Assembly: GCA_023515795.1 (NCBI GenBank)
Contig: JALGPX010000014.1
Coordinates: 302,413 to 366,412 of the forward strand
Direction: 5' to 3'
Length of the DNA: 64,000 bases
DNA from: Amoeboaphelidium occidentale
Lineage: Eukaryota; Aphelidiomycota; Aphelidea
Shown: positions 20,345 through 29,585 of the stretch, piece after piece
How positions within the stretch are numbered: the stretch's first letter is position 1
Layout: the number at the start of each line of letters is the position of its first letter
Translations under genes and position numbers: made by a program
Notes under the pieces: model-generated
Told to the model about the DNA's origin: nothing
What the model saw: the letters and a program-made list of their open reading frames with translations, nothing else
The model's database searches: none

Positions 20345-22402
20345 TTAAATTGCCCCCGTGATGGTTTCATTCACCGCTTTTGTAGAAGACACCAATTGAT
20401 AAAGAGAGTTGAAGAATTCTTCAGGAGGAACTTCGCGAGCGTCGCTATCTTCTAAACTTGAAATTTCATTCAATTTCACCAGAGCACGGGTATACTCTGC
20501 AGATATATGTGAAACAGACATTGAAAGTGTCGCGATTGCAGCTTGAACATTCTTTAAAGACTTTGAGAGCTGCTCCTTACAACAATCATCAGGAACACTG
20601 GCAAGCAAGGCCTTCACTTTACTCATTCCTTCTTTGAGCAATGATATTTCCTTTTTAAAGTGAATGTCCTTTACTTGCGTTTCTCTCAAAGGATGCCATT
20701 TTTCGTAAAACTTTGCAACTTTCGGTTTCTGTAAGGATAACTGGGACATAAAGAAATGAAACAAAGACTTCCACGCCAAGTGCTTCTTAGGAGCGTTTTG
20801 TTGCCGAGCGATAGGTATTTTTCCCGTTGAATGCCTTAAGCTAGCATAAACTGAAGCCATGTCATTGGGCTTAATTTCTTCAAACTTCAAAATGTCTCTG
20901 ATTCTGAAAGCAGGAGGTTTCCAAGCTGAACTGTTCTTCATCCATCCTGCCCTACCCTGGTTCATAAAGAGAGCAAGTTTCAAAGCTTGCTTTACAAATT
21001 CCTCTAATAATTCTCCATTCTCCGATATATCCACAAGAGCTTGATGGAAGAAATCTAGACTGTTACCAACATCTTTAATTAGCTCTTTGTAGCTGTGCAA
21101 AAATTGTAATACTTCTAACCGTAACGTATAATCAGGTATACCGCTAGCCATCAACATGAATCTATCAGGCGGAAGGAGTAAATGTGATTTCTGAGCATAA
21201 GGTTCAAGTGCCATTACTTCTTGTTCATTAGGAGCAAATCTAACCAAGTCTTTTGCAATTTGTAGGGATATCACATTCAGATCCATTTTCAGGATACCAC
21301 TTTCGATGACTTCAATTGAAAGACGCATCTGCTTTAATGTTAAATCTAAAGTGTACTGTTTCCTATCATCAATAACACTAATGGGTTTCTTTGGAGAACC
21401 ATTAGGCGAACTCTTGATATCATCACCAAAGTCATCGCCATCGCCGTCCTCGATTCCAGAATCTCTTCTTGTTGGACTAGAAGCTATAGATAGAAAACCA
21501 GATCTGGCGGGTTTCAGACCAAACTGAACTCTAAAATCATCCTTATGCTCTCCAATTAAGCCATCCAGATCTTCATCTAAAATAGTCTCGTCGAGTTGAG
21601 AGAATAAAGAATTGGGATTTCGTGGCACAATAGATAAAGGACACATGCGATATTTTGGCTGAACTTTCTTGACTGGTGAGCTATTAAGTGCAGATGGTAG
21701 TGGCGGAGGTAACGGCGCACTTGGCATTGGTGGAGGTGCAGGAGGTGGCGGAGCATCTGGAGTCGCAAGGACAGTAGCAGCGGATATTTCCGGTATCTTA
21801 GCAGAATCCTCGCTAGACCTGAAACCATCAGGCGTAACAAGATCCCTCTGATCAAGACAAACTTCATCAATACTTTTCAGCTGTGTTATCCACTGCGGCT
21901 TAGGCGATTCTTCAATATCCGTTTGAACTTCAACAGATACTCCAACGGGAGGCCTAACTTGAATAGCGATCGTCTTCATCTGCTTAGGCTCATCTGTAAC
22001 ATCAACCTGACAGCCAAACTCCATCGTCTCATGCTTTTTGCCATTAGAGTTCAGAGGCTCCAGTTCTATCGCAGAATCCGCTTTTGTGATATCATCAGCT
22101 GAACTCTTGTCTGGTCTGAACTTGTCCCCAGAATTAGAGTAGAAGAACATGTAAGTGATCATCCCAAACAGAATCGAAATGTCAATGAGTCCTTTCAGGC
22201 TGTGCTCTAAGGATGAATTCATTTGAAACGGAACAGAATCCACTATTCGATCAGTCAATATCTTGGCCAAGACAACCAACGCACAAAGAACAGTTATACG
22301 ACGCTGCACAAACAATCCCATGTTTTGATACAACTGCATCGACGTATCATCCACTCCATCAGGGTTCTCTGTCCGATTACTCTCAGAGTGTTCGGAGCTC
22401 AT
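20345..22402 (-). CDS. Membrane-anchored formin (TM-FH1-FH2)
   Basis: 685 residues from the first ATG at 22402 (the open frame extends 20 codons upstream without an ATG). Two hydrophobic segments, ~36-55 (ITVLCALVVLAKIL) and ~71-89 (LIDISILFGMITYMFFYS), suggest a membrane-inserted N-terminus. A short FH1 follows near 217-240 (APPPPAPPPMPSAPLPPPLP). The FH2 actin-nucleating domain occupies ~365-660, with recognisable blocks: DRFMLMASGIPDYTLRLEVL, LEEFVKQALKLALFMNQG, and KFYEKWHPL near the end. Formins nucleate and elongate unbranched actin filaments. The lasso/GNxMN-like region is divergent, and no GBD/FH3 regulatory region or DAD is evident, so it is not a diaphanous-type formin. Its membrane anchor recalls plant class I formins. 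Confidence 0.8.
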   Translation of the reverse strand: MSSEHSESNRTENPDGVDDTSMQLYQNMGLFVQRRITVLCALVVLAKILTDRIVDSVPFQMNSSLEHSLKGLIDISILFGMITYMFFYSNSGDKFRPDKSSADDITKADSAIELEPLNSNGKKHETMEFGCQVDVTDEPKQMKTIAIQVRPPVGVSVEVQTDIEESPKPQWITQLKSIDEVCLDQRDLVTPDGFRSSEDSAKIPEISAATVLATPDAPPPPAPPPMPSAPLPPPLPSALNSSPVKKVQPKYRMCPLSIVPRNPNSLFSQLDETILDEDLDGLIGEHKDDFRVQFGLKPARSGFLSIASSPTRRDSGIEDGDGDDFGDDIKSSPNGSPKKPISVIDDRKQYTLDLTLKQMRLSIEVIESGILKMDLNVISLQIAKDLVRFAPNEQEVMALEPYAQKSHLLLPPDRFMLMASGIPDYTLRLEVLQFLHSYKELIKDVGNSLDFFHQALVDISENGELLEEFVKQALKLALFMNQGRAGWMKNSSAWKPPAFRIRDILKFEEIKPNDMASVYASLRHSTGKIPIARQQNAPKKHLAWKSLFHFFMSQLSLQKPKVAKFYEKWHPLRETQVKDIHFKKEISLLKEGMSKVKALLASVPDDCCKEQLSKSLKNVQAAIATLSMSVSHISAEYTRALVKLNEISSLEDSDAREVPPEEFFNSLYQLVSSTKAVNETITGAI

Positions 22403-22501
22403 CAAAGTGATATTCAATGTAGTCGCTGCACAAAGAGAAACAAAAGGTGGTTTGTGCGACAAAGGCTCTGATTCAACGATAAAAATCTACAGAGAGTTCT
22501 A

Positions 22502-22937
22502 TTAGTCAGAAGGTTGCTGCACCACCAAAAGAAAATATTCATTTTCTACAACAGAAAGTTTAAAACTGACTCCTTCTGAGGTTGATACCCACCTGGCGCA
22601 ATCATTATATCGTGCTTTTTGGTTCTGATCCGTAGAAAACTTAAATCATTCTAATAGACATCAGTAAGAACCGGAAACTTAAACGTTACAGTGATATCAA
22701 TTTCTTTAATAGCATTTCGGGCATTTAAAAGTAACTGTGAAAACAGGGCTGCGTATTGGTTAGTAAGAGAATTATCAGGCAAAGTCGATCTGATCGGTGC
22801 ACCATCTGCATTCACCACAACAATCCCAATAACTCCCTTTTGACTTTGTAATCGTTTAAGCGTTGTTTCTACTTCAGCCTACGACAGATTTAAAGTTTAG
22901 CTGAGGGAAACGTGTTGATTTTAAGGAAGGTTACCAT
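22502..22937 (-). CDS. DYNLRB1: Dynein light chain roadblock (DYNLRB/LC7)
   Basis: Four exons: 22935-22937 (the ATG alone), 22690-22878, 22593-22650 and 22502-22545, with introns of 56, 39 and 47 nt. They join to 97 residues, the usual roadblock length. The protein begins [15 protein letters not shown], continues [16 protein letters not shown] and ends [14 protein letters not shown]...[12 protein letters not shown], matching roadblock domains end to end. It binds the dynein intermediate chain in cytoplasmic and ciliary dynein; its presence fits an organism with dynein-based transport and possibly a flagellum. All exons are short, so no single long reading frame reveals the gene. It shares a ~98-nt divergent promoter region with ATP synthase gamma. 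Confidence 0.93.
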
Positions 22938-23035
22938 GTTCGCAATTCCAAAGGGCTTGGGACAAACTCGCTCGACGATCACAAAAGTTTTCCGTTCGCA
23001 ATTGAGTCGCTTTCATCACTCAAAGAAATCTGGAA

Positions 23036-24040
23036 ATGTTTCTGAACGTCGGTAAATCCGCTTTAGCTACTCAAGGCAGAAGGTTTGTCTTTTAGTTTGT
23101 CGTAGAAGTAAAATGTCTTTTAATTGCTTAGCTTGCTTTTGAATCAGAGCCGCAATATGGCAACTTTGAAAGAAAGTAATTATTCGGAATTATTCTAACT
23201 TCATTTGTAAAGTTCAAATTAGATTAAAGTCTGTCAAGAATATTGCCAAGATCACAAAGTCCATGAAGATGATTGCTTCTACTAAACTAACACGCGCTCA
23301 AAAGCAGATGCACACCGCAAAGTCTTTTGGAAAAGCTTCTAATGCGACTTTGAAGATGTTGGAGCCAAAAGTTCCTGAGGATTCCAAGAAGAAGTTGTTG
23401 ATTGCTTGCAGCTCAGATCGTGGTTTGTGTGGTGCTATTCACTCTACAGTTTCAAAACCTGTCAAGAAGGCTGTGGCTGCTGATCCTGCAAATAGTTTGG
23501 TCGTTGTTATTGGTGATAAGCCAAAGACTCAGATTCAGAGAACTGCTCGTGAGAATATTGTATTGTCTGTTGGTTCTATCGGAAAACAGACTCCAACTTA
23601 TGCTGAAGTTGCCGCAATTACTGATTTGATCTTTGGCTTGAAGTTAGAGTTCGGAGAGGCACAGCTTTTCTACAATGAATTCAAGAGTGTCATTGCTTAT
23701 GAGCTTGGTGTAATGAAGGTTTACCCTGATACCGTCTTGTCTGCTTCTGAAAAGTTGACGCAGTACGAGATTGAAGATGATGTATTGAAGAACTATGCTG
23801 AGTTCACATTTGCAAACGCTTTGTACAGTGCTTTGGCTGAAGGTCATGCATCTGAAATTGCCGCAAGAAGAACAGCCATGGAGAACGCTACAAAGAATGC
23901 TGGTGAAGTTATTGAAGATTTGACCATGAAATTCAACAGAGGAAGACAGGCTGCTATTACCAATGAATTGGTTGAAGTTATTACAGGTAAATTAGTTTAT
24001 GTTTTTTGTTGCTTATATTCTAGGTGCTTCTGCTCTGTGA
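23036..24040 (+). CDS. ATP5F1C: Mitochondrial ATP synthase F1 gamma subunit
   Basis: Exons 23036-23082, 23150-23175, 23213-23986, 24024-24040 (introns 67, 37 and 37 nt); 287 residues. A short presequence (MFLNVGKSALATQGRSRN) precedes the gamma-subunit start MATLKEIQIRLKSVKNI and TKSMKMIA, the conserved N-terminal helix of the central rotor stalk. The middle has SSDRGLCGAIHS, and the C-terminal helix ends RQAAITNELVEVITGASAL, as in the family. The gamma subunit turns inside the alpha3beta3 hexamer and couples proton flow to ATP synthesis. The third-intron reading explains why the unspliced frame seems to run on into the convergent neighbour at 24090. Confidence 0.95.
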
Positions 24041-24089
24041 ATCTCTTGTTAAAGCAAAGAACAATAAATAAGAACAGCCATTCCGAGAT

Positions 24090-26219
24090 CTATTTTGCTA
24101 CTTTTGTTACAAGTTTGACTAAATTAGCCAAAGGAGACTGTATGAAGACGTAAAGGCAGGAACCCAAGAGACAAGACCATAAGAATATTCCACCAAGACT
24201 CAAGAACAAAGAAGCAAGTCTGAAAGGATACTCACGAAGAACGGTTCCAAAGAAAACATGTAGCACGATTATATGAACAAGATACATCGAAAATGTGAGT
24301 CTTCCTAAAACAGCCCATCCTCTCCATGACGCAAATCGAGTAAGAATGTGTGTGGATTCCGGCGAGACAACAGAAGGTAGAGCCAATAGTCCTAAGCCTA
24401 AAGCCCAAAATATTCTAGATAATCCATTATAAGCAGCATTCATGTAAATACCATGGTCCTTCTCTGTCTCTTTCAATTCTTCAGTTGCGTTTCGGATCAC
24501 AAATGGCAAGTACAGAGTGACGAGCAACAATACTCCGCCAAGTATTTGAAGTAAAGGAGTAACAAGTCTACTAATTGTGACTCTTCTTTTTCTCAGACTG
24601 AAACTGTAGTATGCAAAAATCACTCCGATCGTAGATGAATTCAAGTGATTGTAAGGTTTTGTCAAGAACTCTTTTAGGAACAATGGCATACCCTTTGCAT
24701 CTCTATCAAATAATACTGTTGGAATACTGTACTTCATAGTAAGCAACGCACTTGTGCATGACGCTGCAATTATTGCAAGAATTAATGCGAGGAAACCAAA
24801 ATATTTCCAGCATTTGCCAAACCACAAAGGAACAATGAAAAGAGGTAGTAGAAGATACAATTGAAAATTGATAGACATGAACCATGACCACGGGACACAT
24901 ACATCCTTTGTTTCAGTAGGATAAAAGTTATTGATGTACAATAGATTTGTCCACCAGAATCGCGAGCAAGTAGATTCGACACTATCCACTTGTTTGAACC
25001 AAACAGGACCATTGCCCATTAGTGGGAACAAAAAGAACCAAGTAAACAAAGTGATAGCATACAAAGGCGTAACTCTGAAAAGGAAAGAAAATACGTAGTC
25101 AATGTAATTGAACATTTTTCTCGTGACATTCTTGGAAAAAGTCAAGTAAGCAGCAAAAAAGGCAGTTGTAAACAAAAAAGTATCAAGCGACAAGGGAGAA
25201 TTGCTGAGAATCATCATAGCCGAGTAATCAGTCATTTCCAAAACAGTTTTCAAATCTACAGGAGCAATGTCCATGATCAGAAGAAATGTAACACCTAGCA
25301 TTGCCCAAAGTAAAGATATGACTTTGAAGACATTGAATAGATTGACTTCTTCATGAGCTTGTGGTGAGCCTCTAAAAAGAGATGGTATTGTAGAGTAAAG
25401 CGAGAAGCAAGTAATCAGGCGGAATAGGAAAGATCTCTCCGGTGGTTCTTGGGTTTTGATTATCAAAGGTGTATCTTCTAGAGGTTCAGCCAATGTGTCT
25501 GAACTCGATGAGGACAAATATTCCTTCGGTGGTTTTCCTTCTTCTTGTGTAATATCACAAGTAGCCGGAGTGCTCTTGTCCTTTGCTCTCAGAGCGTAAA
25601 CTAGAACATACTCTAGAATTGTAGCGCCAACGCTGAACAGGACAATTATGACCAAACAGCTGAGAAATGTAATCGCAGAAGCTGACCATTCAACTTTACC
25701 AAAAGGATGTACATTTGTAACATTATAGGAAAAGTTTAACTGTTCATCTTGAACAAAGTTTGAAACAAGTAGAGTGAATGGTGCCTGCTTGTAGAAAGCT
25801 TCTACTTTGGAGGTCATCATAACTTGATCACTCCCATCACCTGGAATCGCACCTTTGATATACTCAATGATCTGATTCACAACATCTTTGACATCTTCAG
25901 TATCACATGTAGATGGTAAGCAAACACCCAAGCTCGATGGCAAAACATTCCCAGCCACAACAAGATCACCTTCAACCAGATTATAAGTGAAATTGAAACC
26001 ATCTTCGCTATCATCAACAAGTGAAACACATTCTTCAAGATCACCCAGAGATGTGAATGATCCACGCAGAGCACCAACTGGTTTGCCCCATGAGTCCAAA
26101 GCTTTTACTAACAAAATCTTCTTTTCCAACAAGCCTGAGATAGAGCCAATACATTCCCAGGACAATGATAGAGAGCCAGTAAGCGATAAGAGTAATATCG
26201 CAAGTCTCACAGCCAACAT
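24090..26219 (-). CDS. NRF-6-like acyltransferase-3 family membrane protein, catalytic residues missing
   Basis: 709 residues from ATG 26219, which opens into a signal peptide (LAVRLAILLLSLTGSLSLS); the frame extends upstream without ATG. The N-terminal lumenal domain has the NRF motifs (DSWGKPVGALRGSFTSLGDLEEC, then SLGVCLPSTCD), then a TM near 205, a cytosolic loop, and about ten TM helices of the acyltransferase-3 fold. Family members transfer acyl groups across membranes using an R-x10-H motif in the first helix of that fold. Here the corresponding residues are Lys299 and Val310 (KVISLLWAMLGV), so catalysis is doubtful. The paralogue at 60688-62817 has the same length and keeps Arg and His. 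It may be a pseudo-enzyme, transporter or regulator. Confidence 0.85.
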   Translation of the reverse strand: MLAVRLAILLLSLTGSLSLSWECIGSISGLLEKKILLVKALDSWGKPVGALRGSFTSLGDLEECVSLVDDSEDGFNFTYNLVEGDLVVAGNVLPSSLGVCLPSTCDTEDVKDVVNQIIEYIKGAIPGDGSDQVMMTSKVEAFYKQAPFTLLVSNFVQDEQLNFSYNVTNVHPFGKVEWSASAITFLSCLVIIVLFSVGATILEYVLVYALRAKDKSTPATCDITQEEGKPPKEYLSSSSSDTLAEPLEDTPLIIKTQEPPERSFLFRLITCFSLYSTIPSLFRGSPQAHEEVNLFNVFKVISLLWAMLGVTFLLIMDIAPVDLKTVLEMTDYSAMMILSNSPLSLDTFLFTTAFFAAYLTFSKNVTRKMFNYIDYVFSFLFRVTPLYAITLFTWFFLFPLMGNGPVWFKQVDSVESTCSRFWWTNLLYINNFYPTETKDVCVPWSWFMSINFQLYLLLPLFIVPLWFGKCWKYFGFLALILAIIAASCTSALLTMKYSIPTVLFDRDAKGMPLFLKEFLTKPYNHLNSSTIGVIFAYYSFSLRKRRVTISRLVTPLLQILGGVLLLVTLYLPFVIRNATEELKETEKDHGIYMNAAYNGLSRIFWALGLGLLALPSVVSPESTHILTRFASWRGWAVLGRLTFSMYLVHIIVLHVFFGTVLREYPFRLASLFLSLGGIFLWSCLLGSCLYVFIQSPLANLVKLVTKVAK

Positions 26220-26390
26220 GACCTGTGAGCTGAAACAAGTTTTTGCGAAAGAACAAACAACGCCAAACAATTCCCAGGACCTTAAGACCTCTATGAGCCA
26301 TTAAATTTTAACCTAATCACTGTTGGATGACTCATCCTCTGCAAATTAACATGCGCCAACTCACTCTGTCCTAAACTTTTTACTGAAAGA

Positions 26391-27359
26391 ATGAGTGATA
26401 CTTACACGATCGCGCTCAATGATGGTGAGGAATATGTGATCACCAAAGAAACTTTTGATGACCTGCCTTATGACTCGTTGCTTTACAATCTGCTCAAAGA
26501 CAATCAGACCATGTCGACAAAGAACGCTCAAGGCAAGTACCCGCTGATTCTAAAAACTCCACAAGTATTCAAGTACGTGCTACAGATTCTTACTGAGAGG
26601 CAATTTTCGTTATCGGCAATGCGCGAAGAGTTGAAACAATTTGGATTCAGCGCAACTGGCAGCATAGAGTGCCTAAAAGAGACTCTCGATTACATGGGCT
26701 TATCGATGCCTTTCTACATGAAAGACTATGGTCAGACTCAAATTGATAAAATTAAAGAAGAGATTCACAATATGCCTATGACTACAGTCAGGGAACAATT
26801 GTTTACGCTGTCATGGGAACTTTACAACCATCTTGCACGGCATGTGGCTGCTAATCCGTTTCGTGTAGTGTTTGACAAGCGCTTCAGAGCTCATGGAAAA
26901 TTGGTTGGAACAGAGAAGAAAACATGTTCAATTTTCGTCAAAAACGAGAAGGCAAGAATTGACTCCATCGACCTCATGGGGACACAATCCACTCCCAAAG
27001 AAATATTCTTGCAGAGTTATCCCGTCAAGATCGGGCCGTACAACCCGCGAATAAGCTATCTGAGCCTCTGCTGGCTAATGGATCCCAATTTGCTTAAAGA
27101 TCTTGCGTTGGAGTATTTTACGCCTGTTTTAGAATTGATTGCGACCGAATTGTTGGGTTATGAATTCAAAGGCATCACGTTATTCATCGCTCCTGAAACT
27201 AACTGGGACCTCTGGATAGATTTTAAACTTGAGTATGGGCCAGAGGAGGAGCCGGAAGTGAAGCAAGAAGAGCAGAAGATTGAAGAACAGAATGATCCAA
27301 CAGAGATTGACAAGAAACCCACGAAAAGAAAAGCAGAAAGCTCATGCACTTGTACATGA
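26391..27359 (+). CDS. BTB (T1/KCTD-like) domain protein
   Basis: 322 residues, intronless. Residues ~5-95 resemble a T1/KCTD-type BTB: IALNDGEEYVITKETFDDLP, SLLYNLL, then YPLILKTPQVFKYVLQIL and EELKQFGF, the expected order of strands and helices. The remaining ~200 residues are folded but not recognised, and the tail is Glu/Lys-rich, ending in KRK..SSCTCT. KCTD-type BTBs often tetramerise or pentamerise and serve as Cullin-3 adaptors, but neither partner nor substrate is evident here. It is divergent from the acyltransferase gene across ~170 nt and is the first of a close + strand series. Confidence 0.65.
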   Translation: MSDTYTIALNDGEEYVITKETFDDLPYDSLLYNLLKDNQTMSTKNAQGKYPLILKTPQVFKYVLQILTERQFSLSAMREELKQFGFSATGSIECLKETLDYMGLSMPFYMKDYGQTQIDKIKEEIHNMPMTTVREQLFTLSWELYNHLARHVAANPFRVVFDKRFRAHGKLVGTEKKTCSIFVKNEKARIDSIDLMGTQSTPKEIFLQSYPVKIGPYNPRISYLSLCWLMDPNLLKDLALEYFTPVLELIATELLGYEFKGITLFIAPETNWDLWIDFKLEYGPEEEPEVKQEEQKIEEQNDPTEIDKKPTKRKAESSCTCT

Positions 27360-27522
27360 TCATTTTTCATGATGGATATGAAGCATTAAAGCTGATGCGT
27401 GACAGGCTCAATAATTCAATAAAACCTTTGGAAGATACTTTTGCCTGAAGCGTTGAAACACAATCTTTGCTCTTTTGCTTTGGTCGCTCTTCTGTGATTC
27501 AAAATTCTCTTAAACCTCAAGA

Positions 27523-28374
27523 ATGAAGATTTACCTGGATAATTTAAAGACTAAAAAAATACAGCCTTCTTCGCTGTATCCGGCTGCATCCGTAAACCGG
27601 GAGTATGTGAGGAAGAACTCATGGAAGAAGACTATGATCAGAAGCGACATTCCGTCTCTGCTCCATTGGACAAAGAACGAAGCAGAGCTGAATGATTACG
27701 CCAAGTTCAACCAAAAGATGGAAGATTTTATCCAAGTCGAAGGTGTGCTCTCTGATGGCTGGTCTAAAGAAGAGGACGAGTATTTGATTAAATTGTGTGC
27801 GGCACTTGATTTAAGGTTTCCTATTATACACGACCGGTATGAATTCAACAGAGAGCGCACTATTGAGCAATTGAAAGCGCGATACTACACACTTAAAGGC
27901 ATCAACTACCCAATGGAGCAGGAGGTCAAAAGGAAAGAGTATGTCAACAAACTGTTAGACAGAGACACAGATGCATGGAACACAGAGCTGGAATTGAACA
28001 GACAATTAAGAGTACTACAGCAGAACATTAAAAGACTTGACAGAGAAAGGGATGATCTGCTTACTGTGAATAATGCTGCTCCTGCGACTGGTGCGACACT
28101 AATTGATATTCTGCACAAGCACTCTGTGAGCTCAAGTACCGACAAGATGAAAAAGATCAAGAAACCACCTCCACCGCAGCCAAAGAAGAAACCGGTCACT
28201 TTGAGATCTGCTTCGATAACTCAAATCAAACCTAAACTGTATCCGTTGTTTGAAGAATTCCACATTCCGTATGAACTCAGCGTGTCTACGGAGAAGACTG
28301 TCAAGCTTTACAACGAACTTATACAAGAAGTTAGTGATCTTTATGAACTAAGAAGAAAGAATGCGCAAGAATGA
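27523..28374 (+). CDS. DMAP1: DMAP1/SWC4 subunit of NuA4/SWR1-type chromatin complexes
   Basis: 283 residues, intronless; shorter than human DMAP1 (467) because the C-terminal region is reduced. The SANT/Myb-like core is diagnostic: WSKEEDEYLIKLC, then LDLRFPIIHDRYEF and TIEQLKARYYTLK, preceded by YAKFNQKMEDF. A coiled-coil stretch (LRVLQQNIKRLDRERDD) and a C-terminal domain (VKLYNELIQEVSDLYELRR) follow. SWC4/DMAP1 is shared by NuA4 acetyltransferase and SWR1, which deposits H2A.Z. Nuclear. The next gene's open frame overlaps its last codons in a different frame. Confidence 0.9.
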   Translation: MKIYLDNLKTKKIQPSSLYPAASVNREYVRKNSWKKTMIRSDIPSLLHWTKNEAELNDYAKFNQKMEDFIQVEGVLSDGWSKEEDEYLIKLCAALDLRFPIIHDRYEFNRERTIEQLKARYYTLKGINYPMEQEVKRKEYVNKLLDRDTDAWNTELELNRQLRVLQQNIKRLDRERDDLLTVNNAAPATGATLIDILHKHSVSSSTDKMKKIKKPPPPQPKKKPVTLRSASITQIKPKLYPLFEEFHIPYELSVSTEKTVKLYNELIQEVSDLYELRRKNAQE

Positions 28375-28408
28375 ATTGTTCAATTTGATCATTGATCGCA
28401 TTGTTATC

Positions 28409-29524
28409 ATGAGCGAACCTGTGCGAAATAAACGCTTAGCTTTCCGTGTATATCGTTTACTTCAATGGATACTGGAAATATTGTACTTGCTCTTGATAAA
28501 GTATACGCGGAAACCGTTGATATCATTGAAGAAAAGCCATTTTAGTGCCAAGATTGTGCCGGTGTATGATGCAGAGCTCAAAGCCCAAAAAGACATTCAA
28601 GTATTATACCACGACTCAGATTTTATAATTCTAAACAAACCGTATGATATGAACTTTGATAGTGGTGCGCCAGTGGAAGGAAAGACCTTTGTGCACTTCA
28701 GGACAGAAGCAGATGCGAAAGGATATTATGCAAAGAGTACGAAAAGGCCTGATATGATGTCGTGTGTAGAAAGTCACTTTGATGGTTATCAGCTAAGGAA
28801 TGTGCATCAGTTAGATTATGCGACATCTGGCGTGTTCTGTTGCGGTATTACAAAGGAAGCAGCATCAGAAACTAGCTACTTGTTCAGAAAGAAGCTCTTG
28901 AAGAAGACATACTTGGCCATAGTCAGAGGGCATGTTGCTACAGATGATCAAATTATTATTGCCCCAATTGGTGATCATCCTACACATCCAATGAAGCGAC
29001 AAGTGAATGGTAACAAAGCTAAACATTGCGAGACGCATTGCATCGTTCTAAAACGAGGATACTTCGAGTCAATGCCTTGCTCTTTGGTTAAGCTCCATCC
29101 GATAACTGGCAGAACGCATCAGCTCAGAATTCACATGAACCACATTGGCCACCCAATAATTGGAGATTTACATTACGAAGAACCTGTTACCCATGCATTT
29201 AGAATGATGCTTCACGCTTATGAGCTTGAGCTGTATTTTGGCAAAGTAAAGCGCGGTTCAACAAGATTCTGGAACAAGAATATGATTAAGAAGGCCTCAG
29301 ATATTCTGGTTTTTATGGAGTTTGTTCTATCAAGGGTTCTATCTGTAGTCAGAAACATTCCTGTTAGGACCGAAAACTTGGTTATCAAAAGCCCAGATCC
29401 ATTCTCGAAACTGATCTCTGAAGAGCCTAACGAACAAGCATTTAACGAAGAAGTCAAAGCTCAAAGAATGGATCGACATGAATGGGTTCAGGCTAATATT
29501 GTTTATGGAACGCAGCAGCTTTAA
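28409..29524 (+). CDS. RluA-family RNA pseudouridine synthase, RPUSD1-like
   Basis: 371 residues from ATG 28409; an in-frame ATG at 28361 would overlap DMAP1 by 14 nt. It isomerises uridine to pseudouridine in RNA. Catalytic motif HQLDYATSG supplies the Asp; the Gln in place of the usual Arg also occurs in RPUSD1-type proteins. Other family blocks are ILNKPYDMNFDSG, KKTYLAIVRGH, HPITGRTHQLRIHM, HPIIGDLHY and FRMMLHAYELEL. The first ~45 residues are basic with a hydrophobic stretch (LLQWILEILYLLLI) that could be a targeting sequence or an anchor. Likely RNA substrate is unknown. A 61-nt gap separates it from the next ATG. Confidence 0.85.
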   Translation: MSEPVRNKRLAFRVYRLLQWILEILYLLLIKYTRKPLISLKKSHFSAKIVPVYDAELKAQKDIQVLYHDSDFIILNKPYDMNFDSGAPVEGKTFVHFRTEADAKGYYAKSTKRPDMMSCVESHFDGYQLRNVHQLDYATSGVFCCGITKEAASETSYLFRKKLLKKTYLAIVRGHVATDDQIIIAPIGDHPTHPMKRQVNGNKAKHCETHCIVLKRGYFESMPCSLVKLHPITGRTHQLRIHMNHIGHPIIGDLHYEEPVTHAFRMMLHAYELELYFGKVKRGSTRFWNKNMIKKASDILVFMEFVLSRVLSVVRNIPVRTENLVIKSPDPFSKLISEEPNEQAFNEEVKAQRMDRHEWVQANIVYGTQQL

Positions 29525-29585
29525 AATAGAACTATCTCAAAGACGCTTGAAACATGTGCGCCACAAAAATGTCTCAAAAACGATA

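Noticed and set aside
28361-28408. Upstream ATG of the RPUSD1-like gene overlapping DMAP1
   Set aside because: It would create a 14-nt overlap; the second in-frame ATG at 28409 avoids it and keeps the whole enzyme.
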